A DNA stretch of 47,482 nt from a virus, in IMG/VR virus record IMGVR_UViG_3300046642_000056, positions 1 through 47,482 of that record; one strand, 5' to 3'. Positions 29,001 to 37,127 of this stretch are shown here, piece after piece. The first letter of the stretch is position 1; every line of letters begins with the position of its first letter. The notes beneath the pieces are model-generated. The model did not search any database, was not told where the DNA came from, and saw only the letters and a list, made by a program, of their open reading frames with translations. Both the position numbers and the translations under genes were made by a program.

Positions 29001-30797
29001 CGATGCATCTTTTTCATCCATCTTGCCAGATTTGCCAAGATCAGTTAATACAGTATAAATCTGATCCTTAGTTAAGCCTCTTCCCTTATCTTTAACTGTA
29101 AGAGAATTGGCTCTTTTATTTGTAACTGGATCTATATCATACTCATTTGTTAAAGTACGAATTGGTTCTTTCGTACCAGAAATACGATGTTCATCAGCCG
29201 CATTCTGAATCAATTCTTTTGCAGCAATTAACGGACGATCACTCTTATACAGAGTTGTACCAATAATACTCAATACACGAGGATCAGCCCCTCCCATTGC
29301 TACGTTTTCAGGCTTATTCTTAGCTCTCATTTCCTGCGGGAATAAATTCCTCATTTCACTATCAGATTCCCGAGCAAGTCTATCCTTTTCTAAAGACTGT
29401 CGGAATCGGTCTAATAATTCAGGATCTACTTCAGGATGATTAGCTAGTTCTTCTGCTACTTGAGGATCTTCCTTAGCTTTCTCTACAATATCTTCTTCAG
29501 GTGCAGGAGTTTCGCGTGGAGGCTCAGGACTAGTTTCCTTCCTCTTAGCCATAGCATCTGCAACTTGCTTATTACTCGGAATCTCACCCGGCTTAGGTCC
29601 GAATTCTTCCCATCCTTGCTTATTGGTAAATGAAGAATTAAATTTAGTTCCCTTCTCTAAATCAGGTGGAGTACCAAAGAACGGCGGACGGGCTTCAGGT
29701 AAATGGGCACCATCGGGTAAGAATTCATTCGGCATGAATGTATTCCCACCCATATCAAGTCCCTGTTGCTGAGCACCAGAAGTAAACTTAGTAGGCTCCT
29801 GTGGTAAATCTCCAAAATCTAACTGTGTAGGCCGGGTAAATGGAGCAGGATCACCAAAAGCAGGTTGATGCGTTTGCGGTACATTATAATCAAGTAAATT
29901 CATTCCAGGCGGAGCTTCACCTTCAGTCTGTAATGTTAGGGGCTTATTAAACTTGGTAGTTAATGCCTTACCACTAGGACTCTTAGCAGGAGGTGTAACA
30001 GGCTCCCCTGCTGGAGTAGGTCTAGTTTCTTTAGTTAAATCGATTGGCTGATTAAACTGATGAGTTAAAGCATCTGCTGGAGTAGGACCATGCATTACTT
30101 CAGGAGGTGCAGGTGGCATTTCCTTAATAGGAGCGTGAGGACTATGAAACGCGCCCGCAACTCCACCCGCAATTTCAGGAATAGCCTGTAATTTCTCTTG
30201 CCAAGACTTATTAGGATCTAATTCTGTACCCGCACCATGAACAGCAAACGCGGCTCCTCCTAATCTACTTAATGTACGTATTGCCGAACTTAAGAGAGGA
30301 ATATCTCCACCTGTCGGAGCAGCAGTAAGTAATCCTAAATCAGAGGTATATCCTGAAGCAGTATCAGCTAATCCCTTTAATCCACCTGATAAAGCACCCT
30401 GTTCCATAGCAATCGCTTGCTGTGCCTTATCTGCTAAATTAGGAAAATTCTTTTTTACAAAATCAGGAATAGAACGGCTGGCAGCATTGGGATCAGTTAA
30501 TGCTTCTTCAGCGGGTTTGGTATAATCTCCGAAATTAATATGGGGACGATTTAATTCATCCCAAATAGCTTTTCCCGGAGGCGTATCAGGCGGAGCTTCA
30601 GCAGGCAATCTATCAGGATTACCTGTATATGGAGTTTGAGCTTGGACAGGAGGCGTAGCTGTAGGCTCCTGAACAGGCTCAAAACTACTCATATCCGGTT
30701 CTGGAGAAACCGGCTCAAAACTACTTAAATCCGGTCCTTGTGGCTTACGAGCGGGCTTAGGAAAGCCGGATGCATCCTGTAGAATAGGGGGATACAT
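26100..30797 (-). CDS. 1565-residue polyvalent ejection-type protein: GHKL ATPase + HExxH metallopeptidase + conserved C-terminal region
   Basis: Residues 1-440 are Pro-rich linkers. About 500-830: GHKL ATPase motifs in order, N-box KELIQNAADE (E528, N532, D535), G1 KDKGRG (D570, G572, G574), G2 LGKSGK and GGFGFAK (587-606), then a transducer-like segment with FNSSRENMSQ; this recalls T4 rIIA-type ATPases. About 955-1085: a zinc metallopeptidase with ATALHEVGH (H969, E970, H973). About 1160-1565: a long helical region with Gly/Ala-rich hydrophobic stretches, resembling the C-terminal modules of phage polyvalent proteins. It follows two ejection-type proteins, so delivery into the cell with DNA is likely but inferred. 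Confidence 0.75.
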   Translation of the reverse strand: MYPPILQDASGFPKPARKPQGPDLSSFEPVSPEPDMSSFEPVQEPTATPPVQAQTPYTGNPDRLPAEAPPDTPPGKAIWDELNRPHINFGDYTKPAEEALTDPNAASRSIPDFVKKNFPNLADKAQQAIAMEQGALSGGLKGLADTASGYTSDLGLLTAAPTGGDIPLLSSAIRTLSRLGGAAFAVHGAGTELDPNKSWQEKLQAIPEIAGGVAGAFHSPHAPIKEMPPAPPEVMHGPTPADALTHQFNQPIDLTKETRPTPAGEPVTPPAKSPSGKALTTKFNKPLTLQTEGEAPPGMNLLDYNVPQTHQPAFGDPAPFTRPTQLDFGDLPQEPTKFTSGAQQQGLDMGGNTFMPNEFLPDGAHLPEARPPFFGTPPDLEKGTKFNSSFTNKQGWEEFGPKPGEIPSNKQVADAMAKRKETSPEPPRETPAPEEDIVEKAKEDPQVAEELANHPEVDPELLDRFRQSLEKDRLARESDSEMRNLFPQEMRAKNKPENVAMGGADPRVLSIIGTTLYKSDRPLIAAKELIQNAADEHRISGTKEPIRTLTNEYDIDPVTNKRANSLTVKDKGRGLTKDQIYTVLTDLGKSGKMDEKDASGGFGFAKAAPMLGGTYSKYESIVKEGGKILKHTFEGTPEQLKNQDEGVPITTTEMPPGTPTGFQAKVYYPETNDFYYASRQIKNMGENSLNNDSPIIAGRNIMHTDSEQNKFLKGEPGTELESKYSDTYVPKSKPKLQDTIHIPGADINIHYDEPTDADVHQNFGLDVQNNGLHQFNEGGRYSEYGPLRSVPGKVTADVRANVVEGEEGYPFNSSRENMSQAAHEAVNKWINDNLISGALEKQKDRLRAMYKDMTPIQTDTPTKRPVVLYDPGDILTQGEHAAIKSSPFINAFSTLMDSVIDTAVKAAGQKGWGAGLEKIGISMDPDHHGIHIPNPDKSGKSTILINPFISMGSMTPEAAADFNIATALHEVGHIGDIRDQAKWDNVDMSHPDIGPYMKNYVSEVSHSHTVRDAGHGLNWLNSLSHIYDNFGPDKFEEASGALKDVIDYNQSGGANDATIPDLLRIYSEREGRVSTPENLLNRTGIKSDASRGRGKSVQGDATANGGGTASTATTPEEQLFGKRHPLEQSTTESVKQVQQNVPQHEIPQRIANIGQHGVEALKTAKPKEKAGIIRQMVNFQRTMLTAYDLSAPGKQGLGLIMRPEWWKSWKPMMEAMGSEGAYNNIMQSIKDDPSGFFQDAKGGSFARKAGLELTDAANHREEYFQSHLAEKMLGARPSIRAYTAYINKLRADTFKSMVKQAGAENNLVDAGKIADYINVTTGRGSLGAKFDAAAPMLADMFFAPRFQASRLQMWGRAFNPRYYMNVPPVVRTNMLKSVIGLAGTGLLMGQLAKQIGATVNNDPYNTDFGKIRFGSTRVDPFDGYQQYLVAASRIAMGQSTSSITGKTSDLTHPKFGGQTRKDVAERFVANKLAPVPSFVWSWMAGKDFDGTPFDAKVAMAKRITPIVAQDLYDIWKDDPSIAPNIPKIVQEYMGKPNHTGAPSAFQGALASGASIAGLGTQTYGR

Positions 30798-31978
30798 TAC
30801 TCATCGCCTCCCGGTCCAATTAAGTTAGTCAACTGAGGATAATTGGTAAAAGTCTGTGGAGCAGTAGATGGCTTAGTAGATTGAGTACCAGGATTAACAA
30901 TCTCTACACCGGGATGCTGTGCAGCAGTTGGGTCCATATAACCTAACTGTCCATTTACACGAACTAAGACTTTACCATCAGGACGCTGACCGGGAGTAGG
31001 CTGAGCCGAAGACTGCTGACTAGGATTATTCTTATCCACATAAGATGGATTCTGAGCAGGCTGTGCATTAGGCTCACCAAGATATTTCTTAATTAATGCC
31101 CTTTGTGCATCTGTAGGTCCAGTAGGACCAGTAAACACACCTCCAGGAGTAGTTTCATTAATAGATACTATACCACTATTAGGATCTCTAGCAGTCATTG
31201 CAGCTAATTCAGGATGATCGATCTGCAACTTCTGATAAGCATTATTAAATCGTACCTTATCCTGACTAGGTAGCATAGTCGGATTATAAGCACCCGGAGT
31301 CTGCTTCAATTTAATGGCATTTGCACCCTTAGTATTAGCTACATCCTGAGCACCCTGATTACGTAGTTTAATATTAGTCTCTCGATTGGGCTGTTTAGTA
31401 TTTTCAAGATTAACAGCATTCTGACCACGGGCGCCAATCTGATTCATTACATCAGCAGCTTTTTCAGTACCAGTTTCAGTACCCTGAGCTACACCCGTAT
31501 CAACGATTCTACCCGTCTTAGAATCAATATAATAAGCATCCCCACCAGCCGTCTTCATCTGAATATACTTCGGCTGCTGAGAAGTCTGGGACTTAATATC
31601 AAGTCCTTCTTGACCTAACTTATTCTTATCAGCTTCAGTTTTCTGAGCTAATTGTAATTTCTGTCGATCAGTTTCTTCCTTCTCAAATGGATTAAGTTGG
31701 AATCCACCATTTCTTAATCCTGGAGCACTAACTGCACCCCCATTAACATTACTAGGTGAAGTAGGCTGCGGCCCTCCAGAAATACCATTAGATTGCAGGG
31801 CATTCATTTTTGACATATCCTGAAATCGCTGATTTCTCTGGAGATTCATTAAATCAGTTTGTTGTTGAATATGACGGTCTTCTTCACTTTTCTTAAGTGC
31901 TAAGAAATCACCAATAGAAGGAACATCAGTCTTAAGTACTTGGGGGGCACTAAACATGGATGTATCAAACATTCCCAT
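30797..31978 (-). CDS. Gln/Asn-rich ejection or internal virion protein
   Basis: 393 residues. N-terminal helix (FLALKKSEEDRHIQQQTDLM) and long Q/N/P/T-rich stretches with few hydrophobics, typical of podovirus internal/ejected proteins that unfold through the tail. It is TAATG-coupled to the polyvalent gene downstream and to the 31978..32826 gene upstream. No enzymatic motif. Assigned from composition and position. Confidence 0.65.
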   Translation of the reverse strand: MGMFDTSMFSAPQVLKTDVPSIGDFLALKKSEEDRHIQQQTDLMNLQRNQRFQDMSKMNALQSNGISGGPQPTSPSNVNGGAVSAPGLRNGGFQLNPFEKEETDRQKLQLAQKTEADKNKLGQEGLDIKSQTSQQPKYIQMKTAGGDAYYIDSKTGRIVDTGVAQGTETGTEKAADVMNQIGARGQNAVNLENTKQPNRETNIKLRNQGAQDVANTKGANAIKLKQTPGAYNPTMLPSQDKVRFNNAYQKLQIDHPELAAMTARDPNSGIVSINETTPGGVFTGPTGPTDAQRALIKKYLGEPNAQPAQNPSYVDKNNPSQQSSAQPTPGQRPDGKVLVRVNGQLGYMDPTAAQHPGVEIVNPGTQSTKPSTAPQTFTNYPQLTNLIGPGGDE

Positions 31979-32826
31979 TATAAGCCTCCCACTGCACTTA
32001 AGACGCGTAGTTTATTATTAGTATCCTGTTGATTAGCATTCTGTTCTAACTGTGCCTGATTCTGTGCTCCACTCTGCATTAATGCTGTAGTTGCAGGAGT
32101 AGTACCATATAGACTAGTCATTCCACCTAATGCATTACCCTGTAATTCAAATGGTAATGAAAGTGACTTAAATCGATTCTCAAGATTAGCTAAACTAAAC
32201 TGATTCTGCATTCCAGCAGTATCAAGATTAAACTTATTATGAGCATCCTGTTCACCAGCAGTAGTATTAGCCAATGGTACAGAAGCTGCAAGACGATTCT
32301 GAGCCTGATTCTGTGCAATTCCAGCATTAACATTAGTAGTGGCATCAGAGAGTTCACTACCCATCTCTCTTGCCATTTTAGCAGTTACAGCCGTGAGATT
32401 CGGGCTATATCCTCCTTGCAACGCTTTCTGTCTCTGTAAATCTTGCTGAGCGTTAGCATACACAGAACGAATAGGACTAACCCCACGGGCGCGCATATTA
32501 TCAATATCTGCCGCACTATATCCTCCCGTTTTAGACAGATCACTTAGATTTGATATTGCACCTTTATAGTCCGAACTAGTCTGATATGTTGGAATAGTGG
32601 CAGTAGCAGTGAGATTCTGAGTTCCCATACTACCTTCCCTATTATATAAATCATTATACTTACTCATAATATTAGAATAATCATTTCCCTGCGTTTTAGC
32701 CGCAGATCCATATGCTGCATATGCATTTTGAGTAGGAGTATTAGTCTGTCCGACTTGTGTACCACTGGCGGGTACACCTGCATTAGGTTGTGTATATCTT
32801 GGATTCTGAGATACCATTCCAGCCAT
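31978..32826 (-). CDS. Ala/Gln/Asn-rich internal virion protein
   Basis: 282 residues from ATG 32826 (AGGAG ten bases upstream; TAATG junction with the peptidase gene; an earlier codon at 32853 is less likely). Rich in Q, N, A and S, with helical repeats in the second half (GIAQNQAQNRLAASVPLANT). This composition and neighbourhood match ejection proteins as seen in podoviruses such as P22, but without clear homology. Confidence 0.65.
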   Translation of the reverse strand: MAGMVSQNPRYTQPNAGVPASGTQVGQTNTPTQNAYAAYGSAAKTQGNDYSNIMSKYNDLYNREGSMGTQNLTATATIPTYQTSSDYKGAISNLSDLSKTGGYSAADIDNMRARGVSPIRSVYANAQQDLQRQKALQGGYSPNLTAVTAKMAREMGSELSDATTNVNAGIAQNQAQNRLAASVPLANTTAGEQDAHNKFNLDTAGMQNQFSLANLENRFKSLSLPFELQGNALGGMTSLYGTTPATTALMQSGAQNQAQLEQNANQQDTNNKLRVLSAVGGL

Positions 32827-33248
32827 TATGCATTCACTCCTGCTCCGTACCAAAGAGCTAAATGATCACCCGGACGGACATCCACATGGATAAAGGTCTT
32901 GTACTTACCAATACCTCGAATTTGGGATGTTTTAGCAATAATACGGATTACAGAGTAGAATTCATTTAGACTAATATGTGGAGGCGGACGCAAATCAATA
33001 GCTCTGCCCTGAATATGCTGACTATTCTTGGCACCTCCGACACTAGCATTATACGTAGGCGTTCTATAAGCTGAAAGAATCGTAATTGGAGAATTTCCAC
33101 AAGCTGCACGAACTAACTCGAATGCTTCACCCAATATAATGGCTCGATTAGTACGCCATTCATTAGGATAAATCGTTCCATCGTGACAAGCCAATTCTTT
33201 CCAACTTAAATGGGCTGATGGCCCTATACTAGTGTCGATAGGTGTCAT
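32826..33248 (-). CDS. Peptidase M15-type endolysin/virion lysin
   Basis: 140 residues. Metallo-carboxypeptidase motifs: SAYRTPTYN, SQHIQGRAIDLR (H and D of SxHxxGxAxD) and FIHVDVR (HxD). These zinc enzymes cut peptidoglycan peptides. No signal peptide or wall-binding domain is present. Located between tail fibre and ejection proteins, it may act as endolysin with holins elsewhere, or as a virion lysin for entry. TAATG junctions on both sides. Confidence 0.9.
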   Translation of the reverse strand: MTPIDTSIGPSAHLSWKELACHDGTIYPNEWRTNRAIILGEAFELVRAACGNSPITILSAYRTPTYNASVGGAKNSQHIQGRAIDLRPPPHISLNEFYSVIRIIAKTSQIRGIGKYKTFIHVDVRPGDHLALWYGAGVNA

Positions 33249-33616
33249 TAACCAGCGACTCCGATCTCGCCTTCAATTTCGATAGAAAGTGCAGTTGCAG
33301 TATTAGCTCCACCCACAAGAAACTGAGTGGAATCAATACGCTTCATTCCGTACCAATCAAGGTAGGAGTTAGCAGCAACAGTTGTACCCTGCCAGAGAAC
33401 TTCAGTACCGGCTACGTTAGAGTTACTAGCTCCAAGCCAGAATGAAGCAGTCGCGCCCGCAGTAGTCTTATTCACTAGACGAATATGTCTAGCGATAATA
33501 TACTGAGCCGATGATCCTCCGTTTACACCGCCTGAAGCAGCAGGAGGATTGAGAATATTAGTCGTTAATGTTGTCGTAAGCGCGATCGGTCCTGCACCAA
33601 ATGCCTTATTCTGCAT
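33248..33616 (-). CDS. Beta-structured virion protein
   Basis: 122 residues, rich in A, T, G, N with alternating hydrophobics (ARHIRLVNKTTAGATASFWL, DSTQFLVGGANTATALSIEI), like small decoration, tail-tip or fibre-adapter proteins. It lies between the fibre and the M15 gene. No specific family recognised. Confidence 0.6.
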   Translation of the reverse strand: MQNKAFGAGPIALTTTLTTNILNPPAASGGVNGGSSAQYIIARHIRLVNKTTAGATASFWLGASNSNVAGTEVLWQGTTVAANSYLDWYGMKRIDSTQFLVGGANTATALSIEIEGEIGVAG

Positions 33617-33627
33617 CTCAACTCCTA

Positions 33628-35676
33628 CTATGGAATTTCTTTGAACGAAAGTAAAGTAAGTCCATTATTATAAAGTGTTTGTCCAGAATTTGCACCAAAT
33701 CCCCATTCATCTGGAGCAGTCGTGAACTGTGATGTTTTTGCAATTGAGAGTAATTGAACCCAATTCTGACCATCAACAGATGATTGATACAGAAGATTTG
33801 CACCTGAGATTGCAATTGCAAGCCACAAAAATCCTCTAACCGAGAGAGCAATATTAGTAGCATCATTTGCAAGAAAAGTAGTCGGATTAGTCCAATGCTG
33901 AATTGCTATTGTATTACCATCACTTAAAGACATTGTGGCTAATTTACCAGTACCACTTTCACGGAATAAAAGTGCAGTCTGTGACCCCGTTCCATATGTA
34001 TGGGGTAACATTAGAATTTCTAATCTAGTAAATCCTGATAAAGCCTTTTTACGAACTTTCCAACTTGTACCAGATGCAGCAACTACTGCAAGAGCAATTG
34101 CATCTTTATCTGCCGTAACTGTAGCTGTACCTTGATTAACCCATGCAAAGTTAGCATCAATAGGTGCAGTAAGTGCATATAATGGGCCAAATGGACTCCA
34201 TGCACTTCCAGTGTCAAATCCTTGTGAAAATCCGTTATTAGGTAAATATAATCTACCTAATGAACCTGCTGCCGGACGCGCGCTGAATGCTCCGGTACTA
34301 ATACCACTACCATTGCCTGCAGCGATTTCTAATGCAAAATAAGTACTAGTTCCGCCTACTACAGTCTGATTTAGACCGGAAGTTTGAATTACTTTTAATT
34401 CGATATAATCAGTAGCAGATAATGATACTTCAGCAGTTACAGAAGTAGTAGCATTTGCATCAGCTAACGGTACATAACCTTCACCAACTAAAGTAGAACC
34501 ATTCTTATAAATTCGAGTAAAGCAAGGTCCGCCACCCGGAGAAGAAGTTACCGTTGCGATAGCCGAAAGATATGTATTACTACCTCCAACTACTGTTTGA
34601 CTAGATCCAGTTACTTGGAATACCTGTAATTCAATAAAATCACTTGTAACTAAATCTTCCTCGCAAGCGACATTCGATGTACTATTTGCATTTACCGTTT
34701 CAATATAAGACTCACCAATTATAGTAGTTCCATTCTTAAAAATTCGAATAAATGCTGGTCCTGAAGCACCTACACTCCACTTAATTTGTCCAACTATAAC
34801 ATATAATCCTTCTCCCCCAGAAGGTATAGTTAATCTAGTTGGACTACCCGCACTCCAGAATACATTTGTATCAAATTCAGTTCCACTAAATGAAATCTGT
34901 GTAGCTGAATTATTATTAATAGTCTGATTCGTTGATCTATTGACTTTTCCACCAATAATTGCAGCCGGAGTTACTGCACCCGTTACTGTCCACTTAACCT
35001 GACCATGAACGATGTATTTACCATCTTGTCCAGCAGGAACGGTAAGTCTAGTAGGAGATCCGGCACTAAAGTAGCCATTAGTATCATAAACGACTGTATC
35101 TAGTGTTATTGCAGTCTCAGATGCAGTACTAATAGTCTGATTAGTTGAACGATTTACTTGTGCTGCACCCGCTACTAAAGGTTGTGGTGAATTACCTGCT
35201 GGACCCTGTACACCGGGTATAGCATAAGTTTCTCCATCTCCACCATCAAATCCTTGTAATCCTGGAGGTCCAGCCGGTCCAGTTAATCCATTAGTTCCAG
35301 CATTACCTGTTGGTCCTTGTACTCCCGGAATTGCATAAGTTTCACCATCTATACCATCTTCACCAGATAATCCTTGTGGGCCTGCCGGACCTGTAGCACC
35401 ATCATGTCCAATAGTACCATCTGTACCTCTAGGGCCAGGAGATCCCATCTCTCCATCAATACCATCCTCTAACATCATCTGTTGAATGACATTAGTGATA
35501 TTATTTACAACATTACCAGTAGTTCCCCCACCCGATCCAGCCTGTTTACCAACTACATTAACTAATGTACCAATCAAATTGTAGAGAAGCTGGTATAATA
35601 CCGGATCTTTTGCACGTAATGCTGTGCGATCCAGTGTAGAATATAAACGAGAAGGATCTACGCCTGCATTAGCCAT
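33628..35676 (-). CDS. Collagen-like tail fibre with nested C1q-like domains
   Basis: 682 residues. About 85-175: collagen-type Gly-x-y repeats (GPAGPPGLQG) with a duplicated segment containing DGETYAIPGVQGP. About 180-460: two copies of a C1q/TNF-like beta domain, arranged A1-A2-B1-B2: VNRSTNQTI ... SAGSPTRLT appears twice, then IRIFKNG/TRIYKNG ... QTVVGG twice. C-terminal ~180: a LamG/concanavalin-like fold (RLEILMLPHTYG ... SSVDGQNWVQL). It should trimerise and bind a host surface sugar or protein. Confidence 0.8.
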   Translation of the reverse strand: MANAGVDPSRLYSTLDRTALRAKDPVLYQLLYNLIGTLVNVVGKQAGSGGGTTGNVVNNITNVIQQMMLEDGIDGEMGSPGPRGTDGTIGHDGATGPAGPQGLSGEDGIDGETYAIPGVQGPTGNAGTNGLTGPAGPPGLQGFDGGDGETYAIPGVQGPAGNSPQPLVAGAAQVNRSTNQTISTASETAITLDTVVYDTNGYFSAGSPTRLTVPAGQDGKYIVHGQVKWTVTGAVTPAAIIGGKVNRSTNQTINNNSATQISFSGTEFDTNVFWSAGSPTRLTIPSGGEGLYVIVGQIKWSVGASGPAFIRIFKNGTTIIGESYIETVNANSTSNVACEEDLVTSDFIELQVFQVTGSSQTVVGGSNTYLSAIATVTSSPGGGPCFTRIYKNGSTLVGEGYVPLADANATTSVTAEVSLSATDYIELKVIQTSGLNQTVVGGTSTYFALEIAAGNGSGISTGAFSARPAAGSLGRLYLPNNGFSQGFDTGSAWSPFGPLYALTAPIDANFAWVNQGTATVTADKDAIALAVVAASGTSWKVRKKALSGFTRLEILMLPHTYGTGSQTALLFRESGTGKLATMSLSDGNTIAIQHWTNPTTFLANDATNIALSVRGFLWLAIAISGANLLYQSSVDGQNWVQLLSIAKTSQFTTAPDEWGFGANSGQTLYNNGLTLLSFKEIP

Positions 35677-37127
35677 TACTGTGGATATCCAGTGTAAATC
35701 GACTTCGAGAAGATAACTAACGTGCTAACATTCATGAAATCATCTAATGCATCCATATAAACTCGAAGAGATGCATTTTGATCAATAAAATTAGCGATTG
35801 TAAAAGGATTCAAATTATTAGAAGTTCTAAGAGGAAAAGTCGATAGAACTTGAGTATTAATATAATCTAATGACTGGAATACCTGCTTAAGCGTTCCTGC
35901 ACCAGTAACACGCATTCTAGTACCAGTGTAGTGAAGAACTTCGATATCCGGATTGTCAATAAACGCAGTAACAAAAAATGGGGGCGTGATCGCCACGTTT
36001 TGTGTCGTAACCGTAGTAGAAGTAGTAGTTCTGGCATATAATTCATCATGATGAGTATCCTCATCAAATGTATAGATACCGGAGAGATCAGTATTAATTA
36101 CTGTTAATGCACCTAAACTAACAGATCCACTAAATTCCGTACCAACGAAATCTACATCAACAGTAGTAGTATCAACATCTGGAGGAAGATGGATGATAAT
36201 TAGAGTTAAAGTCCAAAGAACTACCCAAGGGTCATTTGGCTTAATCTTTTTACTCTTAACAGTTACAGCTTCGATCTGCTGTGTATCGTCAGGCGGTGGA
36301 ACATGTGGGTCAGGGCGACTTAATTGAAGAATGTCATCCGGCTTTGTAATCGTAGGAGTATCAATCGTCCACTGGCTTGTAAATGGCAATTGCCACGTCA
36401 CAGTCATCTGCCAATTGGTAGTTTCGATGCCACTTTGAACATCAACACTACCAGTAGCGGAAGTAGAACCTCCAGGAGGTGTAGTATCCCACGCACTAAA
36501 TCCTTGAGCTTGAGCTATATAACCAAATACCATATTAGCAAAATTATTAATAAAATCTCCATAAGTACTATAACCAAGTGGAAATGATCCTCCTGGATTA
36601 GTAGTAAAATCAAATACTACATGTGCAACTGCTCCACTGCGACTTAAACTGGCAGATTGTGTCTGAGCACCCACATAACTAAAAGCACTTTGATGAGTAT
36701 CTGTAATACTAAAATTATCATTAGGGGATGCCCAAAACTGATTGGCTGCAGACGGCAGCATATTTAATTGAGCTTTACAAAAAGCTCTAATTGTTCCACC
36801 TAACGTTCCCCCAGGATATGTTAATGTTATATTAGAAGCTGCAGTAAGTGCAGCAGTTTGTATTTGAATATCAACTTTGGTAATTTGAGCATTCGTAGGA
36901 ACTGCTCCAGGAGGACTAGAATGATTAACATCATATATGTAAATAATTTCACCACTTGCTTCTAAAGTTTTATTTATATCTGATACTAACATTGCATAAG
37001 AATTATCAATAGCACTGGCCTGAAGATTACAGCCCGGAGCCGAACCAATATCTACACAATTAATTAAATCATGTTGAACAATAACTTGATTGATTAGATC
37101 AAGACTAGTATATACTGTGACACCCAT
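35676..37127 (-). CDS. Structural protein, probable tail component
   Basis: 483 residues, beta-rich with many Thr/Val and no recognised catalytic motif. A helical, basic-to-acidic start (VYTSLDLINQVIVQHDLINC) and long strands follow. It sits between the fibre gene and the hub-like gene, each with overlapping junctions (TAATG). A tail or adhesin-adapter role is inferred from position only. Confidence 0.6.
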   Translation of the reverse strand: MGVTVYTSLDLINQVIVQHDLINCVDIGSAPGCNLQASAIDNSYAMLVSDINKTLEASGEIIYIYDVNHSSPPGAVPTNAQITKVDIQIQTAALTAASNITLTYPGGTLGGTIRAFCKAQLNMLPSAANQFWASPNDNFSITDTHQSAFSYVGAQTQSASLSRSGAVAHVVFDFTTNPGGSFPLGYSTYGDFINNFANMVFGYIAQAQGFSAWDTTPPGGSTSATGSVDVQSGIETTNWQMTVTWQLPFTSQWTIDTPTITKPDDILQLSRPDPHVPPPDDTQQIEAVTVKSKKIKPNDPWVVLWTLTLIIIHLPPDVDTTTVDVDFVGTEFSGSVSLGALTVINTDLSGIYTFDEDTHHDELYARTTTSTTVTTQNVAITPPFFVTAFIDNPDIEVLHYTGTRMRVTGAGTLKQVFQSLDYINTQVLSTFPLRTSNNLNPFTIANFIDQNASLRVYMDALDDFMNVSTLVIFSKSIYTGYPQ

